Assembly (NCBI RefSeq): GCF_013283795.1
Contig: NZ_JABSOD010000003.1
Span: 186,001-250,000 of the forward strand
Length of the DNA stretch: 64,000 nt
From: Rheinheimera lutimaris
GTDB lineage: Bacteria > Pseudomonadota > Gammaproteobacteria > Enterobacterales > Alteromonadaceae
Direction: 5' to 3'
Shown: in pieces, positions 42,912 through 52,084 of the stretch
How positions within the stretch are numbered: the stretch's first letter is position 1
How the letters are laid out: every line of letters begins with the position of its first letter
Program-made: the position numbers and the translations under genes
The notes under the pieces: generated by a model
What the model was told of the DNA's origin: nothing
What the model saw: only the letters and a program-made list of their open reading frames with translations
Database searches by the model: none

Positions 42912-45068
42912 TTAAAAAGCGTAGTTAAAGCTCAACGTCACGTTACGTGGGGTGCCATAACGGTACTGAGTGTAAGCACTGCCAAAAACCGTCATGTAGT
43001 TGTAGTACTTTTTATCCAACAGGTTTGCGGCGTTTAGTTGCACATTCATATTGTCTGCAATGTCGTAGCGTGCCATCAGATTCACCAATGTGTATGCGCC
43101 TTGCTCTAAGCGCGCACCGCCACCTTCCAGGTAAGTTTTACTTTGCCAGTTTGCGCCGCCGCCAATAGTTAACTCCGGTAGAAGTTCTGCAAACTGATAG
43201 GTGGTAAATAATTTAAACTGCTTGCGCGGGCTGTCGGTGTTTACCTTATTATTGGCAGCATCTTCTGCTTCAAACTGAGAGTAACCGGCGCTGATATTCC
43301 AGCCTGTTACCGGCTCTCCGGTTACTTCAAACTCAAAGCCTTCGCTTTCGGTACCGTTGGCACCGTAATAAGCTGTTTGTTGTTCTGCTGTCGGCACAAA
43401 AGTCGGATCAACAACGGCTAAGTTGTCCTGCTTGATTTGGAATACCGCAACAGTGGTATGTAAACGATCATCGAAGAAGGCGCTTTTCAGACCCAGTTCA
43501 TAACTTTTACCTTCTACCGGATCCAGCAGGCTGTTATTGCTGTCACGTCTGTCTTGCGCCTTAAAAATCTCGGTGTAGCTGGCATACAAGCGGTGTTGAC
43601 TTGTCAGGTCGTACAGGGCGCCAACATAAGGTACAAAGGCACCACTGTTACCATAATCTTCTGCTGCACCGTACCAAATACCTTCACGATCCCAGCTGGA
43701 TACCCGGCCACCAAGGATAAACTTCAGATCATCAGTGGCAGATAAGCGGGTAGCAGCATAAACGCCGGTTTGCTTAATGCTGACATCTTCCGCACGCACC
43801 GCTGTAGCTTGCCATTCTGGTTCTGCCAAGCCGCCCCACTGATAAAAATTATCAATATCGACACGGTCATAACCACCGCTCATATCACCACCAATGGGGG
43901 TATAGGAGTCGGTAGCAATATCCTGCTTGCTGGAAATGGCGCCAATAACAAACTCGTGCTGTTGATTAAACAACTGATAATCACCTTTCAGTTGCGCATC
44001 GAAGCTATCCTGCGTGGTTTCGCCATAAGCGCGGTAGCGCTGGGCACTTAAACCTGCGCCGGTGTCTTTATCCAGTGCACCGTATACATACAGTAGTTTA
44101 CTGTCTTTTTCATATTCCATACGGTTGTAGTTCACCACCAGTTGCCAACCATTGTTAAAACCATGGTTAAGGCTGGCAAAATAATTGGTGTTAGAAGTGT
44201 CCCACTTAGTCCAGTCGGTGCCGGTAGTAGTAGCGACATCCCAGTCTGTATAGCTGCCATCGGTAAACAGTGCAGGTAGTGCTCCCCAGGTGGCGGCTTT
44301 GGGATCGCGGTTTTGATAACTTCCGCCGACACGTATGGTGGTGGCTGCCGCTATGTCAGCTTCCACTACACCGTATAATACGGCACTGTTTTCCTCGTAG
44401 AAATCCCAGTAAGAGTCGCTGTTAAGGTATTTGGCTACCAGACGGCCCCGCACAGAACCTGTGCTGTTCAGGCTATTAGCAACATCAGCCGTTATTTGCT
44501 TTTTGCTCCAGCTGCCTGCTGCAAGGTTTACATAACCTTTCAATTCTTTACTGGCTGCACGTTTACGCACCAGGTTAATCGATGCTGAAGGATCGCCGGC
44601 GCCGGTCAGTAAGCCGGTTGCACCACGGACAAATTCAACCCGCTCATAAATGGCTACATCCGCTACAGTTTCACCGGAATCGCCGGCTAAACTCCAGGCC
44701 AGAGGTACGCCATCAATCTGGTAATTAGTCACTTCAAAACCGCGTGATTTAAATGAGCTGCGCACATTGTCCAGCTCTGTTGATGACACACCAACAGCGT
44801 TTTTTACTGTTTCAAGTACGGTATTGATGTTTTGATCCCGCATCCGTTGTTCAGTCATCACACTAACCGATTGCGGTGTTTCCATCAGCGTCAAGCCCAG
44901 GCCGGTGGCGGTGTCGATGGTTTCATTAACCGTGTACTGGCCGCGCACGGTAATAGTTTCTAAAGCTGTTTCGTCATTTTTCTGCGTATCGGCTGCAATG
45001 GCGGCAGCGGGTAAGCACGCCAGTTGTACTGCCAGCGCCAGTTTTAATTTATTCATGGTTAACTGCAT
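42912..45068 (-). CDS. TonB-dependent ferric siderophore receptor
   Basis: This 718-residue receptor has a signal peptide ending AAAIAA (about residue 24), then ETITVRGQYTVNET, MQTPQS-like METPQSVSVMTEQRMRDQ, and plug motifs SSFKSRGFEVTNYQIDGVPL and VEFVRGATGLLTGAGDPSASINLVRKR, characteristic of ferric hydroxamate/coprogen-type receptors. The barrel ends TLSFNYAF. The ATG at 45068 sits five bases after GGAGG; an ATG one codon earlier or one four codons later is possible. A good Fur box lies 31 bases upstream, so expression under iron limitation is likely. Confidence 0.9.
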   Translation of the reverse strand: MQLTMNKLKLALAVQLACLPAAAIAADTQKNDETALETITVRGQYTVNETIDTATGLGLTLMETPQSVSVMTEQRMRDQNINTVLETVKNAVGVSSTELDNVRSSFKSRGFEVTNYQIDGVPLAWSLAGDSGETVADVAIYERVEFVRGATGLLTGAGDPSASINLVRKRAASKELKGYVNLAAGSWSKKQITADVANSLNSTGSVRGRLVAKYLNSDSYWDFYEENSAVLYGVVEADIAAATTIRVGGSYQNRDPKAATWGALPALFTDGSYTDWDVATTTGTDWTKWDTSNTNYFASLNHGFNNGWQLVVNYNRMEYEKDSKLLYVYGALDKDTGAGLSAQRYRAYGETTQDSFDAQLKGDYQLFNQQHEFVIGAISSKQDIATDSYTPIGGDMSGGYDRVDIDNFYQWGGLAEPEWQATAVRAEDVSIKQTGVYAATRLSATDDLKFILGGRVSSWDREGIWYGAAEDYGNSGAFVPYVGALYDLTSQHRLYASYTEIFKAQDRRDSNNSLLDPVEGKSYELGLKSAFFDDRLHTTVAVFQIKQDNLAVVDPTFVPTAEQQTAYYGANGTESEGFEFEVTGEPVTGWNISAGYSQFEAEDAANNKVNTDSPRKQFKLFTTYQFAELLPELTIGGGANWQSKTYLEGGGARLEQGAYTLVNLMARYDIADNMNVQLNAANLLDKKYYNYMTVFGSAYTQYRYGTPRNVTLSFNYAF

Positions 45069-45416
45069 CATCACCTCCAAAAGTTCCGATGATCATACAT
45101 TAATGATAACCATTATCAATAGTGTTAAGGTTGTCTTGCGGCAAACGGTGGAGTTATGTCGTTGATTCTGACCTGACCCGGCAGCAATGTTTATTGCTGT
45201 TACCTGTTATATCCGGTACCTGCGGCTGTAAAATTTCACTTAACCTCAGTTAACCCCGGTTAGTGGCAAGCTGCATCAGTTAACGTTTACCTGCCCTTTT
45301 TCATTGTTTATGTCTTGCCATACTGCTTAGCACTGTCAAAAGTATTGCAACTGATGCTGCCTGAGTGGTTGTTAGTATTGGTTGCTTAAAAGGAACCTTA
45401 AAGCGGAGTGTAAAAT
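45069..45416. promoter_or_regulatory. Intergenic region between the siderophore receptor and CsgG-like genes
   Basis: This 348-base non-coding stretch contains the Fur box of the receptor gene at its left end. On the right there are repeated CAGTTAAC elements (about 45246 and 45279) and a CGGAG ribosome site for the CsgG-like gene. I see no gene here. Confidence 0.5.
45099..45117. promoter_or_regulatory. Fur box upstream of the siderophore receptor
   Basis: On the minus strand GATAATGGTTATCATTAAT matches 15 of 19 positions of the consensus Fur box. It is the best match in the window. Confidence 0.8.
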
Positions 45417-46751
45417 ATGAGCCGGAGCAACCACCAAAATGCAAACGTACGAAGCAAACTCAAACAAAGTTGTGTGTCAGTGGCAGCAGCATTGTTACTT
45501 ACGGCTTGTATGTCAACCAGCCCGCAAATGGGTAACTCTAAAGGCAATGTGGTAACCGGCGGTGCCGGAGGGGCAAACAGCGCCGGGGCTAACAGCGCGC
45601 TGGAAAGCTGCGATGCCGCGCTGGGTACCTTGTCGGTGTTTGAAGATACCAGCTTACCCTGGTGGCACGAATATCGCGGCCGTTATCCCACTTTGGGCAG
45701 TACCTTGCCGGTGATCCGCTTAATGATTCAGCAATCAAACTGCTTTGTGGTGGTAGAGCGCGGCCAGGCCATGAATGCAATGAACCGCGAGCGCGAACTG
45801 ATGCAATCCGGTCAGTTGCGTCAGCATAGCAACGTTGGTGGCGGCCAGATGGTAGCGGCTGATTACACGCTAAGCCCGGAAATTCAGTTTGCCGCCAAAG
45901 GCACCCAAGGCGTGCGGGCTTTAGGCGGCGCCTTGCTGGGGTCTTTTGGTAGCTTGGTTGGTGGTGGCGTCAGCAAAAATGAAGCAGCTACCACTTTGTT
46001 GCTGATTGACAACCGCTCGGGTGTGCAGGTATCGGCGGCAGTAGGCAATGCCGGCAATTACGATTTCAGTATCCTCGGTGGTTTGTTTGGCGGCGGTATC
46101 GCCGGTGGTGCCAGTGGTTTTTCCAATACGCCGGAAGGCAAAGTTATTACAGCCGCCTTTGCTGATTCTTACAATCAGATGGTGAAGGCGCTGCGCAATT
46201 ATAAAGCCCAGCAAGTGGAAGGTGGTTTGGGTAAAGGCGGCAGGCTGACTGTCGGCGGTGCGGCAGACGCTACGCCGCAAGCCACAACCAACTATACAAC
46301 CACCGCAGTAGCTGCGCCGGCGAGGCCTGTGGTGGTTAAGCAAACACTGTCTACCGTGACAGTGTCGGATCGCAAGCAGTACAATTTTGAGGTTAACCAA
46401 TACGACGAAAGAGCTTTGGAGAAATACTACGATCACCTGAAAAATGCTGCCAGTTGGATGTCGGGGTTAGCTACTGCCGCTACGCTGGATGATAAAACCC
46501 GCACCGGAATGGTGATGGCAATGAATATGTTCAGTGGTCAGTTGGAATCACACCGTATTGAGCTGGAGTCGTGGCCAATGGCCGCCAAACAACAAGCCTG
46601 GGCTACGCTGGGCAAGCGCATAGAACAGCACAATTCGCTGTTTGAGCGTCATCGTCAGGCTGCACTGAAAAATACTGATTTAGGTACAGATTTAACCGCC
46701 ATGCTTACCACTATTCAGCTGGTGACCAAAGCGAGCTTACTCGGCGAGTAA
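45417..46751 (+). CDS. CsgG/HfaB-like lipoprotein
   Basis: This 444-residue lipoprotein (lipobox LLTAC, Cys31) resembles the CsgG/HfaB family. SNCFVVVERGQAMNAMNRERELMQSGQL and MVAADYTLSPEIQF are the family pattern; a Gly-rich region (GGLFGGGIAGGASGF) follows, and the last ~130 residues form an additional helical part. CsgG oligomers make outer-membrane secretion pores for curli, but no csgA, csgE or csgF partner lies nearby, so a curli role is not supported. CGGAG lies upstream of the ATG. It is followed by a long hairpin and then by the HTH-TM-TPR regulator gene on the same strand. Confidence 0.75.
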   Translation: MSRSNHQNANVRSKLKQSCVSVAAALLLTACMSTSPQMGNSKGNVVTGGAGGANSAGANSALESCDAALGTLSVFEDTSLPWWHEYRGRYPTLGSTLPVIRLMIQQSNCFVVVERGQAMNAMNRERELMQSGQLRQHSNVGGGQMVAADYTLSPEIQFAAKGTQGVRALGGALLGSFGSLVGGGVSKNEAATTLLLIDNRSGVQVSAAVGNAGNYDFSILGGLFGGGIAGGASGFSNTPEGKVITAAFADSYNQMVKALRNYKAQQVEGGLGKGGRLTVGGAADATPQATTNYTTTAVAAPARPVVVKQTLSTVTVSDRKQYNFEVNQYDERALEKYYDHLKNAASWMSGLATAATLDDKTRTGMVMAMNMFSGQLESHRIELESWPMAAKQQAWATLGKRIEQHNSLFERHRQAALKNTDLGTDLTAMLTTIQLVTKASLLGE

Positions 46752-46765
46752 TTGCAGTAGTTGCC

Positions 46766-46804
46766 ACAAAGCACAAGGTTGCCACGGCCAATCTTGTGCT
46801 TTGT
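46766..46804 (+). terminator. Strong hairpin after the CsgG-like gene
   Basis: ACAAAGCACAAG pairs perfectly with CTTGTGCTTTGT (12 base pairs, 15-base loop), 14 bases after the stop codon. No U-run follows directly (a T-run appears 15 bases later), so termination may be incomplete or factor-dependent. Confidence 0.5.
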
Positions 46805-46916
46805 CACGTCCTGATAAAATTTTTTGAACAAAACACTATTATTACGTTACTCTGCTAACCTGATTGTCTCTCGTTGTATGCATAGACAGCTTTCCGTCTC
46901 TCAAGAGGATCTGTTG

Positions 46917-48923
46917 ATGGAACCGGTTGCAGACAAAAACAACGGCCATGGCAAACGCGCGCGCGGGGTACAAGCATCTGCGGCCAAACTCAGAGCGGCG
47001 CAATTGGCCGCTGGCATAAAATCACAGGCTGAACTGGCTAAGCGCATCCAGCAACTCGAAGGCCTGGACAAGCCACCCCGCTCATTAGTAAACAGAGTGT
47101 TTAGCGGCGAACAAGTCGATTTACTCAGCCTGGAACGTGTTGCCAGGGCGCTGCATATTGAAGCCTGGGCGTTGTATTTAAGTTCTGACGATCAGCAAGC
47201 CGACACACTAACCCCGCAGCACAGTATTACAGCAAAAACTCAGCGCGCGCCGTTACTGTATTTGTCGGGCGCGTTAACTTTGCTGTTGCTTATCATTGTG
47301 CTCTATTTCCCTGCGTCGGATAACAAGCCGGCACAGCCGGCTGCTACAGCATCGCCGGCGTTGCAATTAGAGCGTAAAGTCATCACTGTATTGCCGTTTC
47401 AGGGCGACCAAACCGCTATGCTAACGCCCGCATTGGAGCAGGTATTAGCCATTTACAGCAGTAGTTTGCCCGGCAGTGCCAGCCGCTTCGCCAGCGCCAA
47501 TCCATTGCAGTTGCTGGCCGATAAGCAAGCCGATGTAGTGTTTACCGGTGAGAGCCGGCAATTTGGCCGGCATTTGGCTATCAGGCTGTTTGTTTATCAG
47601 CGCCATGGTATGCAACAAATTTGGGCCGGCACTATGGCCGCTTCGTCATCTGTAGCGCTGCTACAAGATTATTTTGCTACGGCGATCAGCCAAAGCCAAC
47701 AAAGTTACTCCTTGCCACAAAATCCGGATTGGCAGCTGACACAGCGTTACACAGACAGCTTAAATTACTTTGAATTGGACCGCACAGAGCAGAATTTATT
47801 GCGGCTGGTAAGCGAGTTATCGGCTGTTATCCGCCTCGACGCTACCTATACCGACGCGCATGCGGCGTTATGCTCAGCCTTAATACAGGAGAGCATATTA
47901 AGCGGTGCCGCTGACAAACTGCACGAAGCACAACAAGCCTGTGATGTTGCCGCCGCGCAAAATGCTGAAGCCATTAGCGTGCTGCAGGCTCAGGCCAACC
48001 TGGCACGCAAACAAGGCGACACAGAACAAGCGGCGCAACTGTTGCAGCAAGTGCTGGCGAAAGACAGCAACAACGTAACTGCGAAATTTGTGCTGGCTGA
48101 AGTACAGATGCTGCAGTTCCGTAAAAGTGGCGACGCCAGTTATATTGAAACTGCTATTGGCCTACTGGGCGAAGCCTTTGCCAGTGAACCGGATAACTGG
48201 AAATTACCTTACACCCTGGGCAGAGCGTATTACTTCAGCGGTAATGTTGATGCTGCTATCAATTGGTCGGCGCAAGCCGCGAAAATCAGGCCGGAGTTTC
48301 AAACTTATAACAATCTGGGCACTCTGCAATTCTGCAAAGGCGATCTGGTCGCAGCCAGGCAACATTATTTAGCTGCCTTACATTATCAACCGGAGCAGGA
48401 GATAGTTTTGGCCAATATTGCTACCGTGCATTACTACCTTGAGGAATATCAACAAGCTATCGCCATATTGCAGCAACGGCTGGACACGCTTGAACAGAAA
48501 GGCGCCGACCAGCAATACAATATCTGGATGAACCTGGCCAATGCTTACCGTCATGTTGGTGCTAACAGTGAAGCGGTTCTGGCTTATCAAAAATCGCTGC
48601 ACTATATCGAGCATGCTATTGCCAAAGGCGAAGCCAACCATTTGCAACGTGCGATCCGGGTGGCTATTTATCTGGATTTAGCCCTGTTGCAGCCAGAGCT
48701 GGTTTCTGCGCAATTGCAGGCCTCGCTACGCGAAGAAGCCCTGGCGCTGGATGCTGCGGCAGAGCCGGCTTCCCTGCATATTATGGCGCTGGTATGGATG
48801 TACCTGGGCGATATGGACAAGGCCGCGCAGCTAAAACAACGGTTGGCCGGTAACTGCCCTGGCTTTGTCGCCTCTCCGGATTTTGCTCCGCTGAATACTT
48901 ATCTTAGCGCCGCCCATGAGTAG
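46917..48923 (+). CDS. HTH-TM-TPR membrane regulator
   Basis: This 668-residue protein has an N-terminal Xre-like helix-turn-helix (about 20-80: IKSQAELAKRIQQLEG, SLVNRVFSGEQVDLLSLERVARAL), a single membrane helix (about 117-137: LSGALTLLLLIIVLYFP), a TolB-N-like segment (VITVLPFQGDQ, DVVFTGESRQFG) and a long C-terminal array of TPR repeats (about 290-650). It has the layout of CadC-type one-component sensors, but with a Xre-type DNA-binding domain in place of the winged helix. The ATG at 46917 follows GAGGA. It may control the CsgG-like gene upstream, which is on the same strand. The C terminus overlaps the convergent PepSY gene by 20 bases. Confidence 0.75.
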   Translation: MEPVADKNNGHGKRARGVQASAAKLRAAQLAAGIKSQAELAKRIQQLEGLDKPPRSLVNRVFSGEQVDLLSLERVARALHIEAWALYLSSDDQQADTLTPQHSITAKTQRAPLLYLSGALTLLLLIIVLYFPASDNKPAQPAATASPALQLERKVITVLPFQGDQTAMLTPALEQVLAIYSSSLPGSASRFASANPLQLLADKQADVVFTGESRQFGRHLAIRLFVYQRHGMQQIWAGTMAASSSVALLQDYFATAISQSQQSYSLPQNPDWQLTQRYTDSLNYFELDRTEQNLLRLVSELSAVIRLDATYTDAHAALCSALIQESILSGAADKLHEAQQACDVAAAQNAEAISVLQAQANLARKQGDTEQAAQLLQQVLAKDSNNVTAKFVLAEVQMLQFRKSGDASYIETAIGLLGEAFASEPDNWKLPYTLGRAYYFSGNVDAAINWSAQAAKIRPEFQTYNNLGTLQFCKGDLVAARQHYLAALHYQPEQEIVLANIATVHYYLEEYQQAIAILQQRLDTLEQKGADQQYNIWMNLANAYRHVGANSEAVLAYQKSLHYIEHAIAKGEANHLQRAIRVAIYLDLALLQPELVSAQLQASLREEALALDAAAEPASLHIMALVWMYLGDMDKAAQLKQRLAGNCPGFVASPDFAPLNTYLSAAHE

Positions 48924-50013
48924 TGTTTGGCCGTCGGTTCAACCACATTTTAATGCCGGTCACAAACAACAGCAGCGGCAAAAAACCACCGATAAACCAC
49001 AGTATGCGGGTAAACAGGCCACCAAATTCGCCAAAATGCAGTGGAATAAGCCAGGCGGCTGCCAGCGCCGCGCCGCGTGGCAGGGTTGCCGGGTCGTAGC
49101 GCGATAACACCTCGCCGGTATAGGGGTTGGCATGAATAAAAGCCCGCCGCCTTGGCCCGCTATGCAGGCTTAAGCTGTTTTGGTAGCCAAACACCACCGC
49201 ATCATCGTCATGTTCGGCCAGCCAGATATTACGCGGGTGCAGCTCAGGGTAATGCTGCGCCATCTGCTGTATCGCTTCAGCGGCGCTTAGCTTTGGCTGC
49301 ATTACACCGGCAAATTGATACTGCTGTTGCCATGGGTCGGCCGGCGCCGCTTCTGACAGAGTAATCATATCCAGCATTTTTTGCAGTGGCGCGGTATAAA
49401 GAAAATATCCGCCGGTAATGCCCATAATAAACAGCGGTATCGCAAACCAGGCAGCGCTAACGCTGTGCAGCTCAAAGTTAACGCGCCTGGCATTACCACG
49501 GTGAATTTTCAGCGCATGACGCCAGCGGGTTAAGCGCCTTGGCCACCACAGGTACAAGCCGGTTAGTATGCTGCTTAACGCAAACAGCAATGACGCGGTG
49601 GCGGTAATATAGCGGCCGGGCTCGCCCAGCAGCAGGTTGGCGTGGATGTTATACACCAGCTCAAAAAAAGGGTGGTTAAAAGCACCTTTGTTTTGTGAAA
49701 TCTGCCCCGAGCTTTGATCAAAATAATACCAGTTGCTGTCGCCAAATAACTTAAAGGCGTAAGTCTGGCGGCTGCGTACCGGCCATTGCAGAGTTTGCAG
49801 CTGCGCCTGCGTTTGCTGCTCGATATAGCTGGCAATGGCAGCATCGTCGGCAAAAGGCCGGCTACTTAATTGCGGCTGATAATAATCGCGTTGCAACCAG
49901 GCGGTCAGCTCAGGTTCAAACACGTACAAGGAGCCGGTAATGCCGACAATACTAACTACAATACCGCTGAGTAGCGCAGTAATAAGGTGAATTTTTCTTA
50001 GCCAGTGCCGCAT
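48904..50013 (-). CDS. PepSY-associated membrane protein
   Basis: This 369-residue inner-membrane protein has about four membrane segments: HLITALLSGIVVSIVGITGSLYVFEPEL at residues 9-36, segments at about 140-160 and 185-205, and the C-terminal ILWFIGGFLPLLLFVTGIKMW. FELHSVSAAWFAIPLFIMGITGGYF and PLHFGEFGGLFTRILW carry the conserved His residues of the family. It is 50 bases downstream of a Fur-linked TonB receptor gene and probably co-transcribed, suggesting iron release or reduction after uptake. Confidence 0.85.
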   Translation of the reverse strand: MRHWLRKIHLITALLSGIVVSIVGITGSLYVFEPELTAWLQRDYYQPQLSSRPFADDAAIASYIEQQTQAQLQTLQWPVRSRQTYAFKLFGDSNWYYFDQSSGQISQNKGAFNHPFFELVYNIHANLLLGEPGRYITATASLLFALSSILTGLYLWWPRRLTRWRHALKIHRGNARRVNFELHSVSAAWFAIPLFIMGITGGYFLYTAPLQKMLDMITLSEAAPADPWQQQYQFAGVMQPKLSAAEAIQQMAQHYPELHPRNIWLAEHDDDAVVFGYQNSLSLHSGPRRRAFIHANPYTGEVLSRYDPATLPRGAALAAAWLIPLHFGEFGGLFTRILWFIGGFLPLLLFVTGIKMWLNRRPNTTHGRR

Positions 50014-50063
50014 AATTCAACATTGCCTGCCAGAAAGAATAACGGGCGCAAGCGCCCATCGGG

Positions 50064-51998
50064 TTAAAACTGCCAACGTGCTTCCAGGCGCAGATCGCGA
50101 CCGGCTTCCGGCAAGCCGGCCAGACCTTCAAAATCCGGCAGATGGCCGAAATCGGCCACAGTAGCGTGATCGCGGTAGAATTTATCCAGCAGATTACGTA
50201 CTGTCAGGTTCAGTGTCAGGCCATTAAGCATCGCCGGTTGCCAACGCACAAATACATCATGCACCGCATAGCCGGGTTGCTGCACCAGGCCGGCTGAGGT
50301 GGGAATATCGTGTTCACCTTCCACCGCCCGGCTGCCCCAGCCGGTTAACAGCGTATCGCTGAGCGCGTATTCCAGCCGTAGTACCCAGGTACGGCCCAAA
50401 GTGGTGCCAAGGGCACCATGGTCATAGCCATTCATTCGCTCGCCGTTTAGTCGGGCCCTTGCTTGATTTACACTGGCCGAGGCTGAAAAATCCTGCAACC
50501 GGTAGCGCAGTTGCACGTTATAGCCCTTAGTTTCTACATCGCCGATGTTCTGGTACACCCGGCTGACTTCTGAAATAGCATCATCAATATCGGTCTGAAA
50601 CAGGTTGGCATTCAGCTGCCAGTTACCCTGGCGCCATTCAGAACCCAGTTGCCAGTGATGGGCTTCTTCCGCTTGTAAACCCTCGCTGTTGCTACGACTG
50701 TCCAGTACAAAGCTGTTAGTGGTTAAGCGGCCACGCAGCGCACTGCTGTAACCTCCGTAAAGGCGCCAGTTTGTTGTTTGCTGCCATGACAGGCCAAGGT
50801 TAGGGCTGATACCGTCAGACGTTAACCGCTGCTGATTAGCATCATCAACTTTATAGTCGTCAAAGCGGGCACCGGCATTCAGGCGTAGGCGCGGCGTAAT
50901 ATCCCAGTAGTCCTGCAAAAACACGCCGATCACGCGGGCTTTCTCGCCATCCGGCGGCACTGTTGGGTCTTCCAGCGCCGTTAAGCCGGTTTCTTCATGC
51001 CGGTAGTCAATACCGTATTCCAACTGGTGCGTACCAAGGCGGCTGCTGTTACGCAAATCCAGCCCCTGATTCTGAATATCGCCCTGATACAGGCCAAAAC
51101 GGGCGTTTTGCTTCAGTTTGGTGTCGCTGTGAAACAGTGCCAGTTTGACATCAACCAGCACAGAGTCAGGGTTAAACTGGTAGTTAACAGCGCTGGTGCT
51201 GCGCACCGTTTGCAGCGGATACACCGCATTCCAGCTACTAACCTGCCAGTTTGGCCGCTGCGCCCGCAGGCCGTCGTCAGTGGCGCGTTCAAAACTAAAG
51301 CGCACAGTTTGATGCTCAGTTAGCTGGCCGGTCAGCTTGGCAAAACCAAATTGTTGCTCTGCTGCTGTACCTGGCTGTTTAATGCCGGCGCCATCTTGCA
51401 TCAGCTTGCTATCCACATCAGAAAAACTGCCAATCATGCCCCAGTTATCGCTCAGCATACCGGCTAAAGTCAGGTTATACTTTTGTCCGTCGTTCACTGA
51501 GCTATAGCCTGCTTTGGCCAAGCCGGCAAAACGCTCGCCCGGCAGCAATAAGTCGCTGGCGTCTTTGGTGATAAAATCAATACTGCCGCCTAAAGCACCA
51601 GCGCCCTGAGTGGCATCACCGGGGCCGGCCTGCACTTCAACCTGGCGCAGCAGCTCCGGCTCCAGTGTTAGCCGGCCAATATGATGAAACATACTGCCCG
51701 ATTGCACGGCGCCATCAATTGATACATTCAGCAGTAAATCTTCAATGCCATTCAGGTAGATTTTCTGCGCTACGCCTAAGCCTCCGCCGACACTGAGTGC
51801 AGCCTGTTCAGCGAATAAATCTTCCAAGTCCTGCGCCTGGCGCTTTTGCCAGTCGTCGTCAGTCAGGATCAGCCGCTCTGCGGTAATGCGCTTACCGACG
51901 ACTTCTATGGTTTCCAGCTCAGATGAGCCAGTATTGGCCAAAGCCTGAGCACTGGCGGCGGCAACAGCGACAGCCAGCAATGAGTAGCGCAGAGACAT
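50064..51998 (-). CDS. TonB-dependent receptor (Fur-linked, colicin I/FepA-like plug)
   Basis: This 644-residue receptor has a short signal peptide ending SAQALA (residue 21), a TonB-box region ELETIEVVGKR, and a plug with KIYLNGIEDLLLNVSIDGA and RQVEVQAGPGDATQGAGALGGSIDFITKD. The barrel ends LRLEARWQF. It is somewhat short for the family. A strong Fur box sits 15 bases upstream of the ATG, the PepSY gene follows, and a two-component system lies upstream. The ligand is likely a ferric chelate or haem-like compound; no ligand-specific motif is visible. Confidence 0.88.
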   Translation of the reverse strand: MSLRYSLLAVAVAAASAQALANTGSSELETIEVVGKRITAERLILTDDDWQKRQAQDLEDLFAEQAALSVGGGLGVAQKIYLNGIEDLLLNVSIDGAVQSGSMFHHIGRLTLEPELLRQVEVQAGPGDATQGAGALGGSIDFITKDASDLLLPGERFAGLAKAGYSSVNDGQKYNLTLAGMLSDNWGMIGSFSDVDSKLMQDGAGIKQPGTAAEQQFGFAKLTGQLTEHQTVRFSFERATDDGLRAQRPNWQVSSWNAVYPLQTVRSTSAVNYQFNPDSVLVDVKLALFHSDTKLKQNARFGLYQGDIQNQGLDLRNSSRLGTHQLEYGIDYRHEETGLTALEDPTVPPDGEKARVIGVFLQDYWDITPRLRLNAGARFDDYKVDDANQQRLTSDGISPNLGLSWQQTTNWRLYGGYSSALRGRLTTNSFVLDSRSNSEGLQAEEAHHWQLGSEWRQGNWQLNANLFQTDIDDAISEVSRVYQNIGDVETKGYNVQLRYRLQDFSASASVNQARARLNGERMNGYDHGALGTTLGRTWVLRLEYALSDTLLTGWGSRAVEGEHDIPTSAGLVQQPGYAVHDVFVRWQPAMLNGLTLNLTVRNLLDKFYRDHATVADFGHLPDFEGLAGLPEAGRDLRLEARWQF

Positions 51999-52012
51999 GT
52001 GTATTCCTTAAC

Positions 52013-52031
52013 AATGAGAATAATTATCATT
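52013..52031. promoter_or_regulatory. Fur box upstream of the TonB receptor
   Basis: AATGAGAATAATTATCATT fits the typical bacterial Fur box and lies 15 bases before the receptor start. Confidence 0.75.
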
Positions 52032-52084
52032 AATCATTGTAAAGATCAGCAAGCCGAAGCAAACCACTTTTACACTTGTTACAT

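Noticed and set aside
45921-46436. 171-residue open frame on the minus strand opposite the CsgG-like gene
   Set aside because: It has no ribosome site, no family resemblance, and is fully antisense to a well-supported gene. The same reasoning rejects similar frames at 15626-16096 and 17101-17577 (minus) and 7964-8437 (plus).
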